NCBI GenBank assembly: GCA_027051905.1
Contig: JALUGO010000011.1
Span: forward strand, 57,596 to 121,595
DNA length: 64,000 bases
Direction of reading: 5' to 3'
DNA from: Desulfurobacteriaceae bacterium
GTDB lineage: Bacteria > Aquificota > Aquificia > Desulfurobacteriales > Desulfurobacteriaceae
Below are positions 55,142 through 63,997 of the stretch, one piece after another; position 1 is the stretch's first letter, and each line of letters starts with the position of its first letter. Both the position numbers and the translations under genes were made by a program. The notes under the pieces were generated by a model, which made no database searches, was not told where the DNA came from, and saw nothing but the letters and a program-made list of their open reading frames with translations.

Positions 55142-55861
55142 TTAGATTTTTAGCTCACACCAACCTGTTGTGCACTTTTCCCTTGGCAGGTAGATGACCC
55201 TTTTGGGTCTTATGTCTGTTTTGAGCTCCTCAAAGAGCCTGTCTCTGACTTCTTTGATTCTCCAGAAGAAGAGGAGATGCCCCTTAAACTGGACTTCTGT
55301 CCACATTCCAACCCTTAGAGGTATCTCCCACCTCTTCATCTCGTTGAGAAGGGGCTTGTAGAAGTTCTCGGCAAGTGGGTGGTCTCCTAACATCTTCATC
55401 TCCATCTTTGCAAGGGCTTCGCAGAAAGAGTGGCCTGCAGCTTTCAGTTTGTCTATGTGTGGAGATGAGATGGGGAGTTCTATTACACCTTTGAAAACTT
55501 CAACTTTAAAATCTTCAACGTCTTCCCACTTTTTCAGATCAAAGACCTCGGCTCTCGTTTCGTAGAGTTCTCCGTTTTCTAAATAAAGCCTTTCAGGAAC
55601 TTCAAGCCCGTTTAGGACAGGGTATTTCTCAAGGATTATCTCTTTAACTCTGTCTATAATCTCTTCTGCCTTAAGTCCCTTTTTCAACAGATATGCCTTG
55701 ACCTTATTCTCAATTTCCCTGTCTTTCTTTATGTAGTAGTAGATAACTGCGCTTGTTATCGCTTCCCTTATGGCGTTTCCGGGAAGGAAGGGTTTACCCT
55801 CACCGTCCCGGGGAAATCCGTTCCTTGGGAAGATAATCGGCGACCAGGTTAGGAGCTCCAC
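55142..55861 (-). CDS. Solo Csm5-like RAMP-superfamily protein
   Basis: 239 aa. Residues 24-43 (PFLPGNAIREAITSAVIYYY) match the IPGSSLKGAIRTALL-type motif that opens Csm5 and related RAMPs. Residues 181-186 (PLRVGM) align with the start of the glycine-rich loop, which is otherwise degenerate. The C-terminus (RPKRVIYLPREKCTTGW) mirrors the PKTRRL...GWVKL ending of Csm5. No cas genes or CRISPR array occur in the window, so it probably has a non-CRISPR RNA-binding or structural role. Start GTG at 55861 after AGGAGGGAG. Confidence 0.55.
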   Translation of the reverse strand: MELLTWSPIIFPRNGFPRDGEGKPFLPGNAIREAITSAVIYYYIKKDREIENKVKAYLLKKGLKAEEIIDRVKEIILEKYPVLNGLEVPERLYLENGELYETRAEVFDLKKWEDVEDFKVEVFKGVIELPISSPHIDKLKAAGHSFCEALAKMEMKMLGDHPLAENFYKPLLNEMKRWEIPLRVGMWTEVQFKGHLLFFWRIKEVRDRLFEELKTDIRPKRVIYLPREKCTTGWCELKI

Positions 55862-55872
55862 CTCTCTCCCTC

Positions 55873-56565
55873 CTACTTAAAGGCTGCCAGTATCTTGTCT
55901 GCTTTTTCTGCTATGTCTATCTCAAAAAGGGCAATTGTTGGCAGCAGCCAGGAGACTCTAAACCTTGCGTCGCCGTCTTTGTTCTCCCCGAAGTAGGCAA
56001 GGGCAACCCTTCCGAAACCTGCCTCTTTCTCAACTTTCTTTGCTTCCCTCAGAAAACGTCTTGCAACGTTTGGTAGCTTCTCAAAGGGGTAGGGCTTACC
56101 CTCCTGTCCCCTCTGTTTAACAAGCTCTGTTGCTGTTCCAACGTTCCTAAGAGCCTCTATAAGGTGGTGAAGCCTGTGTTTTTTGAAGTAGGCAAGGAGA
56201 AGTGATGCTGCAGGAAGCCTTAAAATCTCTATGTTGTGGTCTCCCTCGCGGAGCTCCCCCACCAGGTAGGCCCTTCCGTTTTCCATCTCAATGTGGGCAA
56301 AGAGCTTTTTGTTCTTTGGGAGCTCCTCCAGAACTTCGCTCACCTCGTACTTAACTCCCTCCTCCTCGTAAACGTCACCCTTCTGGCGTTTTCCATACTC
56401 TGCAACAAAGTAGGTCTCCTCTCCTCCCTTTTTTCCGAGTATTAGATCCAATCCCCAACGCTTTAAAGACTTGAACTTGAACTCCCTCTCCTTTTCCGGC
56501 TGTCCTAACGTCTCAAAAACCAGAGTGTTCAGTGCCTGTATCTCCCTCAGCTCAAGCAGGTTCAT
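55873..56565 (-). CDS. Hypothetical protein (230 aa), first gene of prefoldin/RAMP operon
   Basis: Soluble alpha/beta protein. The first half is strand-rich with Lys/Glu ([20 protein letters not shown]); residues about 125-195 are helical ([20 protein letters not shown]). The tail is strand then helix. The ATG has GGAGGAGCGG upstream and a TTGACA promoter at 56602-56630. Eleven bp before the RAMP gene. I recognise no family; a RAMP partner or effector role is possible only from position. Confidence 0.6.
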   Translation of the reverse strand: MNLLELREIQALNTLVFETLGQPEKEREFKFKSLKRWGLDLILGKKGGEETYFVAEYGKRQKGDVYEEEGVKYEVSEVLEELPKNKKLFAHIEMENGRAYLVGELREGDHNIEILRLPAASLLLAYFKKHRLHHLIEALRNVGTATELVKQRGQEGKPYPFEKLPNVARRFLREAKKVEKEAGFGRVALAYFGENKDGDARFRVSWLLPTIALFEIDIAEKADKILAAFK

Positions 56566-56601
56566 TCTCCGCTCCTCCTGTTTTAAATATCCTCAACTTT
56601 C

Positions 56602-56630
56602 AATTTAAATTTATTAATCCTACCTGTCAA
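56602..56630 (-). promoter_or_regulatory. Predicted sigma-70 promoter of the prefoldin/RAMP operon
   Basis: On the minus strand, a perfect TTGACA (56625-56630) and TAAATT (56602-56607) with a 17 bp spacer. The expected start is about 56595, giving a 30 nt leader to the ATG at 56565. Confidence 0.6.
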
Positions 56631-56690
56631 GTAATTTACAGTAAAATTTTAGTTTTGTTGAGCTGGTAGAATTACTATCAGGAGGAAGAG

Positions 56691-58097
56691 ATGGAAAACT
56701 GCTTTGATTATCACAGGGCTACGGCACACACCTTTGAAAGCGTTAGAAAGCCCCACTACCTTGACTGGTCTAACTACCCAAGTCCCTACAAGTTCTACAG
56801 AGGCGTTAGGCGTTTTAAACTTCTTCCGTTTAATGCTTTAACTCAGGAAACCTTAGATACCCTCTACAGGCTCTGCGGGGAGGGGGCTACAGAGAACCTT
56901 AACCTTCAGGAGCTCTCAAACCTTGCCTTCGCGATGAACGGAATAACAAAGGTTGAGAACTTCCACGGAGAGGAGTTTGGTTTCAGAACAACACCGTCGG
57001 CGGGAGCTCTCTACCCCTTTGAGCTCTACTTCTTCGTCAGAGACATTCCGGAACTTCCCAACGGTATCTACCACTATCAGCCCTACGACCATTCACTGGA
57101 GCTCCTTTCAGAAGGGAACTACTTTAATAGCCTTCAAATTGCTCTCTGCTCAACCGTTGATACAAACGTTGTTGCAGTTATTACGGTCATCTACTCAAGG
57201 AGTGCCTGGAAATATAGAACCCGTGCTTACCGCTACTGTCTCTTAGACGCAGGCCACATGGCAGGGAATGGCGTTGCCTATTTAAGTAGCGTTGGACTTG
57301 ACGCGACTGCTGTTTCACTCTTTAGGGATGAGCTACTGAACCGTTTAATTGGGGTTGACGGAAAGAGTGAGTTTGCCCTCTGCACCCTTATGCCCCAGCG
57401 CCCGGCTCTCTACTGGGGAGAGAAGTTTAACCCGCCGGACGTTTTCCCTGAAAGCTTGCCCGTTGTCAGAAAGCCGGTTGTCTACACTGAAATAGAGGAA
57501 GTTCACTCTTTAGGAAACCTTAGCTCCTGTGAGTTTTACAGGAACATCCCAGCTTCCCCGGAATACTTTCCTGAAACTTCTTCTTTAGATTTTGGAAAGA
57601 CTCTTTTTAAGAGACGCTCAAGGAGGGAGTTTACAGGAAAGCCGATAACATTTGAGCAGTTCCAGTTCCTCGTAGAGTCCTCCCTCCTCTGCTTCCCCGC
57701 CGATTGGGGTTTTCCCCTAACAAACTTCTATCTGCAGGTTAAGAACGTTGAGGGGCTTCCAGACGGTATCTATACCGTTGTAGACGGCCAGCTAACTCAA
57801 GTCTTTTCCGGAGACTTCAGCCGAGAGATGGCTTACCTCTGTTTAGGGCAGGGCTTTGTGGCTTTTGCAAACGTCAACGTTGTCTTCACTTACAGCTTTG
57901 AAGACCCAAGCTGCCGCCGATACAGGGGAGCCGTTATGGAGGCGGGAGCTTTAGGCGAGAACCTCTACCTCTCTGCCGAGTCTATGGGACTTGGGGCCTG
58001 CGGTATAGGAGCCTTCTATGACTTTGACTTTAAAAGTTTCTTTAACTTACAGAACAAAGAAATGCCTCTTTATATTATTACTGTTGGTTCTATTTAA
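56691..58097 (+). CDS. Tandem SagB-type nitroreductase-family protein
   Basis: 468 aa with two nitroreductase-fold domains. The first (about 35-240) has the SagB hallmark TTPSAGALYPFELYFFVRD and later GHMAGNGVAYLSSVGLDAT; the second (about 300-468) has FKRRSRREFTGKPIT and GALGENLYLSAESMGLGACG. SagB dehydrogenases use FMN, for example to oxidise azolines in peptide toxins, but no such cluster is present. AGGAGGAAGAG precedes the ATG. Divergent from the prefoldin/RAMP operon across 125 bp. Confidence 0.82.
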   Translation: MENCFDYHRATAHTFESVRKPHYLDWSNYPSPYKFYRGVRRFKLLPFNALTQETLDTLYRLCGEGATENLNLQELSNLAFAMNGITKVENFHGEEFGFRTTPSAGALYPFELYFFVRDIPELPNGIYHYQPYDHSLELLSEGNYFNSLQIALCSTVDTNVVAVITVIYSRSAWKYRTRAYRYCLLDAGHMAGNGVAYLSSVGLDATAVSLFRDELLNRLIGVDGKSEFALCTLMPQRPALYWGEKFNPPDVFPESLPVVRKPVVYTEIEEVHSLGNLSSCEFYRNIPASPEYFPETSSLDFGKTLFKRRSRREFTGKPITFEQFQFLVESSLLCFPADWGFPLTNFYLQVKNVEGLPDGIYTVVDGQLTQVFSGDFSREMAYLCLGQGFVAFANVNVVFTYSFEDPSCRRYRGAVMEAGALGENLYLSAESMGLGACGIGAFYDFDFKSFFNLQNKEMPLYIITVGSI

Positions 58098-59123
58098 TTA
58101 TTTCAGCACTTCAAGTGGCTGTATATGGTAGGTTTTCCCTTTGTAGATTCTGCTTACATCGAAATAGAGGCCGCTTTTCTTCCAGATGCCAGAAGTTCCA
58201 GCTGTTCCTATGATGTCTCCTCTTTTTACAAGCTGGTTTGGTTTTACGTATATTTTTTCCAGATTTCCATAAACAGTTCTGTAGCCTTGAGTATGTTGAA
58301 TGATAATCATATTTCCAAAAGCTTTAAGGAGTCTATTATCTTTGCCGGCAAATTTGACTATGCCGGTTTCTGCAGCTTTAACGGGAGTTCCAGGATTCCC
58401 CAGTATGAAAATTCCAGGATATCCATCTTCCCTTATTGTTGGATCAACCTTTCCATCGAGGGGGAAGCGAAATTGTAAGGGTCTATTGAGTCTTAGAACG
58501 TCTTTGTATCCAACAAGTATCTTAAGTCTTTGACCGGGTTTTAAGATGTAAGGTTTCCTTAGTCTGTTGACTTTTATTATTGTTCTCGGAGAAACGTGAA
58601 ATTTTTTTGCTATTTTTATTACAGAATCTCCTCGTTTTACCCGATAGTATTTGTAAACAGGCACTTTTGTTAAACCGTTCGGAATAATAGTAATACTTTT
58701 ACTATTTGTTCTTGATGCATTCAGTATAGAGGTATTTTTAAGTCTACTTTGTTTAGTGGGGATTTTTAGTTTTTGCCCCACAAAAATTTTACTGCTTTTC
58801 AAGCCATTTAATCTTTTAATTTTTCCTATTGAAGTTTTGAATTTTTTTGCTATTTTGCTGAGGGAATCTCCTCTTTTCACTCTATATATTATGAAGGAAT
58901 TTGAGCCATTTGTTTGACTTCTTGTGGGAATTTTTAGCTTTTGCCCTATGTATATTTTATCTCCGCGGATTCTATTAATTCTTTTAATCTCGCTCACTGA
59001 AACGTGGAATTTCTTTGCGATTTTTCCTAAAGTATCTCCACGTTTCACTCTGTAATAGACTGTTGCGTTTGAAGTAGATGTTAAGGTAATTAGTAGGCTA
59101 ATAAAGAATAATAAAGCTCTCAT
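58098..59123 (-). CDS. LysM / LytM-domain protein with degenerate M23 peptidase site (NlpD/EnvC-like)
   Basis: About 341 aa. Signal peptide (MRALLFFISLLITLTSTSNA), then three LysM repeats (YYRVKRGDTLGKIAKKFHVS, YRVKRGDSLSKIAKKFKTS, YYRVKRGDSVIKIAKKFHVS), then an M23/LytM domain at about 220-341. The zinc ligands are lost: the usual Y-A-H-L reads YGNL and the usual H-L-H-F reads GLYFDV. That matches amidase activators NlpD/EnvC rather than active endopeptidases. AGAGGGA precedes the ATG at 59123, inside acyP. AT-rich coding. Confidence 0.82.
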   Translation of the reverse strand: MRALLFFISLLITLTSTSNATVYYRVKRGDTLGKIAKKFHVSVSEIKRINRIRGDKIYIGQKLKIPTRSQTNGSNSFIIYRVKRGDSLSKIAKKFKTSIGKIKRLNGLKSSKIFVGQKLKIPTKQSRLKNTSILNASRTNSKSITIIPNGLTKVPVYKYYRVKRGDSVIKIAKKFHVSPRTIIKVNRLRKPYILKPGQRLKILVGYKDVLRLNRPLQFRFPLDGKVDPTIREDGYPGIFILGNPGTPVKAAETGIVKFAGKDNRLLKAFGNMIIIQHTQGYRTVYGNLEKIYVKPNQLVKRGDIIGTAGTSGIWKKSGLYFDVSRIYKGKTYHIQPLEVLK

Positions 59124-59376
59124 ATTTCCCTCTTGGTTCCGTAAATTGATATTCAATATCTGTTACTTTTGCAAAAAAAGGACCTTCATAAAGCCTGGAA
59201 AGAAGTTTCTTTAAATTCTCTTCTTCACCTTCTGCGTAAACTTCAACTCTTCCATCAGGAAGGTTTTTTACGAAACCTGTTAGTCCAAAGCTTTTGGCAG
59301 TTTCCCTGGTAAATGCTCTGTATCCTACTCCCTGGACTCTCCCTGAAACAAAAGCGTGAAGTCCTTTTAGAGCCAT
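59098..59376 (-). CDS. acyP: Acylphosphatase
   Basis: 92 aa, family length. Catalytic Arg in VSGRVQGVGYRAFTRE and catalytic Asn in GLTGFVKNLPDGRVEVYAEG. Hydrolyses acyl phosphates such as carbamoyl or 1,3-bisphosphoglycerate. Overlaps the patatin gene by 10 bp and the LysM gene by 26 bp. Confidence 0.93.
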   Translation of the reverse strand: MALKGLHAFVSGRVQGVGYRAFTRETAKSFGLTGFVKNLPDGRVEVYAEGEEENLKKLLSRLYEGPFFAKVTDIEYQFTEPRGKYESFIILY

Positions 59377-60110
59377 TTTTCTATCTCCTTCAATGTTCCT
59401 TTAAAACCAAACTCAATGAATTTTTCAAAATTTGAAAAGTCAAATGGACTGTGTTGGATCTGATGGTTGATAATAATATCACAGTAATTCAGTCTCCAGC
59501 TTTGATTCTCCAGAACATTAGCTAGAGAAGTTCTCTCTAGAACATTTGTAATTGACTCTGGATAAAAATTTTCGGTGGTAGTGTTAACGTTTGAACAAAT
59601 GTTTAATTCTACTCCTGAGACTTTTGTGACTTCTGCAGGCAGACAGTTTCTCACACCGCCGTCTATATAGTAGTTAACTCCTACTTTCCAGGGAGAAAAT
59701 ATAGGGGGGATAGAGCAGGAAGCAATTACAAAGTCCACGGATGGTCCGTGCCTTTTAACTTCGACTTTAAGAGTTTTGAGGTTAACTACTATGACTGCGA
59801 AAGGAATTTTAAGTTCAGAAATGTCTGGATTTCCTGTTATTCTTGTAAGGAAATTATGAAGACCTTTTAGGGTGAATAATCCCCCTTTAAAGTAAGGACG
59901 GGCAATTTTTTTCCAGGAAAGCTGTTTCCCAATTTCTGCGATTTTATCGGGTGAAAAACCGTATGAGTAGAGAAAACCGACCAGAGCTCCGGCACTTACA
60001 CCTGTTATAAAAGATGGACTGATTCCTTTATATTCTAAAGCTTTCAGGAAACCAATATGGACGGCTCCTTTTACGAAGCCGCCCGAAAGAGTAATTCCGA
60101 TTCTCTTCAT
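59367..60110 (-). CDS. Patatin-like phospholipase (RssA family)
   Basis: 247 aa. Glycine-rich oxyanion segment GITLSGGFVKGAVHIGFLKAL, nucleophile elbow GVSAGALVGF with the catalytic Ser, and the Asp of the dyad in YYIDGGVRNCLP. Cytoplasmic serine lipase family; the substrate is unknown. Stop adjacent to the MBL hydrolase gene end by one base, in the same minus-strand run. Confidence 0.88.
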   Translation of the reverse strand: MKRIGITLSGGFVKGAVHIGFLKALEYKGISPSFITGVSAGALVGFLYSYGFSPDKIAEIGKQLSWKKIARPYFKGGLFTLKGLHNFLTRITGNPDISELKIPFAVIVVNLKTLKVEVKRHGPSVDFVIASCSIPPIFSPWKVGVNYYIDGGVRNCLPAEVTKVSGVELNICSNVNTTTENFYPESITNVLERTSLANVLENQSWRLNYCDIIINHQIQHSPFDFSNFEKFIEFGFKGTLKEIEKWL

Positions 60111-60803
60111 TTAGAATTCTAATTCGTCTCCTGGGTTGAGTATCTGGACGTTTACTCCCCTTGCTTCTGCAAGTTTCTTAAACTCTTCCGGTTCGGCATC
60201 AATTACAGGCCACGTCTTGAAGTGCATGGGGATTGCAACCTGTGGTTTTATCAGTTCTGCAGCAATAGCTGCATCTCTTACGTCCATGGTAAAGTTTCCA
60301 CCTATTGGAAGTAGAGCTGCGAATACTTTTTCGTATTTTCCAAGGAGCTCCATGTCTGCAATGAGCCCAGTATCTCCAGCGTGGTAGATCGTTCTTCCTT
60401 CGACTTCAATAAGGATTCCACAGGGAGTTCCGAGGGTAACAACCTGGTCGTTTTCAATGACAGAGCTTCCGTGGGCAGCCGGAACCAGTTTAACCCTTCC
60501 AAATGGGAACTGGTAACTACCCCCAATGTGCATTGCATGAACGTTTTCAATACCCTTCAGGCTGCAGTATTGGCAAACCTCAAAAATACTTACAACTGTG
60601 GCTCCTGTTCTCTTTGCTATCTCTATTGTGTCTCCAAGATGGTCTCCGTGCCCGTGTGTAACGAAAATGTAGTTAAGGTCTGTAAAGTCTTCTGGCTTTG
60701 CAATCTTCCAGGGATTTCCATTGAGAAAAGGGTCGATAAGAGCCTTTATCCCTTCTCCTTCAACGTAAAATGTGGAATGTCCTAAATACCAGAGCTTTGC
60801 CAT
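60111..60803 (-). CDS. UPF0173 metallo-beta-lactamase-fold hydrolase
   Basis: 230 aa. LWYLGHSTFYVEGEGIKALIDPFLNGNP at the start, metal motif VTHGHGDHLGD, then AAHGSSVIEN, HAGDTGLIADMELLG and IPMHFKTWPVID. This is the UPF0173 YtkL-like group, predicted metal-dependent hydrolases of unknown substrate. The ATG follows AGGGGAGAG. Confidence 0.9.
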   Translation of the reverse strand: MAKLWYLGHSTFYVEGEGIKALIDPFLNGNPWKIAKPEDFTDLNYIFVTHGHGDHLGDTIEIAKRTGATVVSIFEVCQYCSLKGIENVHAMHIGGSYQFPFGRVKLVPAAHGSSVIENDQVVTLGTPCGILIEVEGRTIYHAGDTGLIADMELLGKYEKVFAALLPIGGNFTMDVRDAAIAAELIKPQVAIPMHFKTWPVIDAEPEEFKKLAEARGVNVQILNPGDELEF

Positions 60804-60813
60804 CTCTCCCCTC

Positions 60814-61176
60814 CTAAAGAGCTTTTATAAGTTTTGGAAGTCTTGACCTTAATTTAAATCTGGTTTTACCGTAAAGGGGAGTTCTTCTAGCAATGGCTAT
60901 AAGGTAGGTCTCGTTGACCAGGTTATAGATAAAGATTGCATAGTTTTTAGAGAAAATCACTGTCTCTTCGAGAACTTCCTTCCCGTCTGTTAAATCTTGA
61001 AAAGTTTCATCACAACTTTTGATGGGGTTGACAAGCTGAGTAGCAAGTTCTTCAGAGTCAATCGAAGAACGGCTACTATCATATCTGTAAACCACAATTC
61101 CATCTTCGTCTATTATTAGTGCAGATTCAACTTCTGGAATTTCCTCAACTAACGTTTTAAGAATTTCTTCACTCAT
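60814..61176 (-). CDS. Roadblock/LC7-like protein
   Basis: 120 aa alpha/beta protein. Helix EEILKTLVEEIPEVESALI, then strand pair IIDEDGIVVYRYDS and the later strands VIFSKNYAIFIYNL and TYLIAIARR fit the Roadblock/LC7 fold, as in MglB-like regulators of small GTPases. No MglA-type GTPase is nearby. Ten bp from the MBL gene and 8 bp after asd. Confidence 0.6.
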   Translation of the reverse strand: MSEEILKTLVEEIPEVESALIIDEDGIVVYRYDSSRSSIDSEELATQLVNPIKSCDETFQDLTDGKEVLEETVIFSKNYAIFIYNLVNETYLIAIARRTPLYGKTRFKLRSRLPKLIKAL

Positions 61177-61184
61177 AAATCCCC

Positions 61185-62201
61185 CTAAATTAAACCTCTT
61201 TCGATGAGGAGCTCCGCTATCTGAACGGCGTTCAGTGCCGCTCCTTTTCTCAAGTTATCTCCAACAATCCAGAGGTTAAGCCCGTTCTCTATTGTATCAT
61301 CTTTCCTTATCCTTCCAACTAAAACGTCGTCTTTTCCTGCAACGTCTATTGGCGTTGGGTAAACGAGGTTTTCAAAGTCGTCCATTACTGTTACGCCGGG
61401 AGCTTTTTCTAAGGCTTCCCTAGCCTCCTCAACGGTTATAGGTCTTTCAAACTCAATGTTTACAGATTCAGAGTGACCTGTGAATACGGGAACCCTTACG
61501 CAGGTGGGAGAGACCTTTATAGAGTCATCGTGCATTATCTTTTTGGTTTCGTTAATCATTTTTATCTCTTCTCTTGTATAGCCGCTTTCAAAGAATTTAT
61601 CTATGTGAGGAACACAGTTAAATGCAATCTGCTTAGGAATTTTCTGAGGTAGAGGAACTGGTTTTCCTTCGAGAACCGCTTTTGTTTGTTCTTTAAGTTC
61701 TTCAATAGCTTGAGCTCCAGCCCCGGAAACCGCCTGATAAGTGGCAACAACAACCCTTCTTATTTTTGCAATATCGTGGAGGGGTTTTAAAACAACAACC
61801 ATCTGAATTGTTGAACAGTTTGGGTTTGCAATTATTCCCTTGTGCCACTCAACGTCTTCAGGGTTAACCTCTGGAACAACCAGAGGAACGTCTGGATCCA
61901 TCCTGAATGCAGAGCTGTTGTCAATAACCACAGCTCCTCTCTTAACGGCTTCAGGGGCAAACTGTTTGCTCCTCTCCCCACCTGCTGAGAAGAGAGCTAT
62001 GTCAACCCCTTCAAAGCTCTCAGGTTTCAGCTCCTCAACGGTTATCTCCTCTCCCCTAAACCTTACCTTCTTACCAGCAGACTTTGCAGATGCTAATGGA
62101 ACAAGTTTCTTAACGGGGAAGTTTCTCTGCTCTAAAACCTTTAACATCTCCTGGCCAACGGCACCTGTTGCACCTACAACGGCAACTGTATACCCCTTCA
62201 T
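61185..62201 (-). CDS. asd: Aspartate-semialdehyde dehydrogenase
   Basis: 338 aa. NADP site VAVVGATGAVGQEMLKVL, catalytic Cys in ANPNCSTIQMVV, substrate Arg/His in YQAVSGAGAQAIEEL and SPTCVRVPVFTGHSESVNIEF. Makes aspartate semialdehyde for threonine, methionine and the lysine/DAP route with dapD and dapF. Lies 8 bp after leuB. Confidence 0.96.
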   Translation of the reverse strand: MKGYTVAVVGATGAVGQEMLKVLEQRNFPVKKLVPLASAKSAGKKVRFRGEEITVEELKPESFEGVDIALFSAGGERSKQFAPEAVKRGAVVIDNSSAFRMDPDVPLVVPEVNPEDVEWHKGIIANPNCSTIQMVVVLKPLHDIAKIRRVVVATYQAVSGAGAQAIEELKEQTKAVLEGKPVPLPQKIPKQIAFNCVPHIDKFFESGYTREEIKMINETKKIMHDDSIKVSPTCVRVPVFTGHSESVNIEFERPITVEEAREALEKAPGVTVMDDFENLVYPTPIDVAGKDDVLVGRIRKDDTIENGLNLWIVGDNLRKGAALNAVQIAELLIERGLI

Positions 62202-62209
62202 TCCCTACC

Positions 62210-63289
62210 TCACATAGACTTGATTTCTTCAGCTATCAGGTCTCCCATCTCCTCCGTTGAAACGAGCTTACACCCCTCAGAGTAGATGTCTTTTGTCCTG
62301 TAGCCCTTTGCAAGGATATTTCTTACGGCTCTGTCTATTGCTTCTTCAACCTCTGGCATGTTGAAAGAGTAGGTAAACATCATTGCTGCGGAGTTTATCG
62401 TTGCAATGGGATTGGCTATGTTCTGGCCGGCTATGTCTGGAGCTGAACCGTGGATAGGCTCGTAGAGTCCTATCTTTCCACCTATTGATGCAGACGGTAA
62501 CATTCCAAGGGAGCCTGTAAGCATTGCACAGGCGTCGGAGAGGATATCCCCAAACATGTTTGTCGTAACAATAACGTCAAACTGCTTTGGCCATCTGATT
62601 ATCTGCATTGCGGCGTTATCTACATACATGTGGTTGAGCTCAACATCTTCATACTCTTTGTGAACTTTTTCAACGATCTCTCTCCAGAGAACGGTAGCTT
62701 CAAGAACGTTTGCTTTATCAACGCTTGTTACCTTTTTGTTCCTCTTTCTTGCAACTTCGAAGGCTACCCTCGCAATTCTTTCAACCTCATGTTCGTAGTA
62801 GCGTAAAGTGTTTATTCCAACCCGTTCGTCTCCGTCAACGAAAATCCCTTTGGGGATTCCAAAGTAGATACCGCTTGTGAGCTCCCTTATGACCATTATG
62901 TCAACGCCTTTTATCACTTCTGGCTTTAAGGTAGAAGCGTCTATCAGTTCATCGTAGAGCTTTGCAGGGCGCAAGTTTGCAAACGCGTTGAGGAGTTTCC
63001 TCATTCCTAAGAGAGCTCTCTCAGGCCTTATCTCAAAGGGCAGGTTATCCCACTTGGGTCCTCCAACTGCTCCAAGGAGAACGGCGTCTGATGAGAGTAT
63101 TATCTCTTTTGTCTCCTCGGGGAACGGAACGCCGGTTTCATCAATTGCGGCTCCACCAATAAGGCCGTACTTGTAGTTGAGCTTAACGTTGAACTTTTCA
63201 GAAACGGCATCTAAAACCTTAACGGCCTGTTTAACTATTTCAGGGCCAATACCATCTCCTGGAAGAACTGCTATTGTGAACTCTTTCAC
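62210..63289 (-). CDS. leuB: 3-isopropylmalate dehydrogenase
   Basis: 359 aa. [20 protein letters not shown] start, [20 protein letters not shown] loop, [32 protein letters not shown] and [20 protein letters not shown] with the NAD-binding loop. Catalyses oxidative decarboxylation in leucine synthesis. It is 9 bp after leuD. Confidence 0.97.
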   Translation of the reverse strand: MKEFTIAVLPGDGIGPEIVKQAVKVLDAVSEKFNVKLNYKYGLIGGAAIDETGVPFPEETKEIILSSDAVLLGAVGGPKWDNLPFEIRPERALLGMRKLLNAFANLRPAKLYDELIDASTLKPEVIKGVDIMVIRELTSGIYFGIPKGIFVDGDERVGINTLRYYEHEVERIARVAFEVARKRNKKVTSVDKANVLEATVLWREIVEKVHKEYEDVELNHMYVDNAAMQIIRWPKQFDVIVTTNMFGDILSDACAMLTGSLGMLPSASIGGKIGLYEPIHGSAPDIAGQNIANPIATINSAAMMFTYSFNMPEVEEAIDRAVRNILAKGYRTKDIYSEGCKLVSTEEMGDLIAEEIKSM

Positions 63290-63298
63290 TTTTCCCTC

Positions 63299-63802
63299 CT
63301 ACTTCAGTCCTAACTTTTTCTTTGCATACTCCATAAGTCCGCCGGCTTCCATAATCTGCCTGATATCCTCGGGAATTGGTGTTGCTTTAAACTCTGTTCC
63401 TTTTGTTACATTTTTGATAACTCCCGTTTCCGGGTTTATCTCAACGATATCCCCTTCCTCAATTCCCTCAACAGCTTCGGGAGATTCAAAGATCGGCAGG
63501 CCAATGTTTATTGCATTCCTGTAGAAAATTCTGGCAAAGGACTTTGCTATTACTGCAGAAACTCCGGCAGCTTTTATTGCAATTGGAGCGTGCTCCCTTG
63601 AAGAACCGCAGCCAAAGTTCTTACCTGCAACGATAATGTCTCCCGGCTTGACTTTCTGAGGAAATTCTGGATCTGCGTCTTCCATAACGTGTTTTGCCAG
63701 CTCTTTAGGGTCAGATGTGTTTAGATACCTTGCGGGAATTATCTCATCAGTGTTAATGTCATCTCCAAATTTAAAGGCTCTTCCTTTGAACACTTCTGCC
63801 AT
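63299..63802 (-). CDS. leuD: 3-isopropylmalate dehydratase small subunit
   Basis: 167 aa, the short archaeal/thermophile-type small subunit. [20 protein letters not shown] and [20 protein letters not shown] are the swivelling-domain signatures. It pairs with LeuC, which is not in the window, to isomerise isopropylmalate. A homoaconitase or methylmalate role cannot be excluded, but the next gene is leuB. AGGAGGAAAAA precedes the ATG. Confidence 0.92.
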   Translation of the reverse strand: MAEVFKGRAFKFGDDINTDEIIPARYLNTSDPKELAKHVMEDADPEFPQKVKPGDIIVAGKNFGCGSSREHAPIAIKAAGVSAVIAKSFARIFYRNAINIGLPIFESPEAVEGIEEGDIVEINPETGVIKNVTKGTEFKATPIPEDIRQIMEAGGLMEYAKKKLGLK

Positions 63803-63836
63803 TTTTCCTCCTTAGTGAAAGAACTTGTTTGCTGGA

Positions 63837-63865
63837 ATTGTAAATCGTTAAGTGAGGTTCTTCAA
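63837..63865 (-). promoter_or_regulatory. Predicted sigma-70 promoter of leuD-leuB-asd
   Basis: On the minus strand, TTGAAG (63860-63865) and TACAAT (63837-63842) with a 17 bp spacer, 35 bp upstream of the leuD ATG at 63802. No leader peptide or T-box is visible in the short leader. Confidence 0.55.
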
Positions 63866-63920
63866 GGGATAACAAAGGAAGGGAAGTTTGGTGTTTTGAA
63901 TTTAAGGCGGGAAAATAAAA

Positions 63921-63997
63921 TGGAGCGGGCGACGGGATTCGAACCCGCGACCCTCAGCTTGGAAGGCTGATGCTCTAGCCAGCTGAGCTACGCCCGC
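63921..63997 (-). tRNA. tRNA-Gly (anticodon UCC)
   Basis: 77 nt read on the minus strand. The acceptor stem GCGGGCG pairs with CGCCCGC, the discriminator is U, and CCA is encoded (63921-63923). D-arm is GCTC...GAGC, the anticodon loop CTTCCAA gives UCC, and the T-arm is CGCGGGTTCGAATCCCG. Well-formed cloverleaf, GC-rich as expected in a thermophile. Confidence 0.97.

Noticed and set aside
53403..56565. CRISPR-Cas locus suggested by the RAMP-like gene
   Set aside because: No repeat-spacer array, Cas10, Cas6 or other cas gene seen on either side.
63803..63920. Leader peptide or attenuator for leuD
   Set aside because: No Leu-rich short frame or terminator-like hairpin between the tRNA and leuD.
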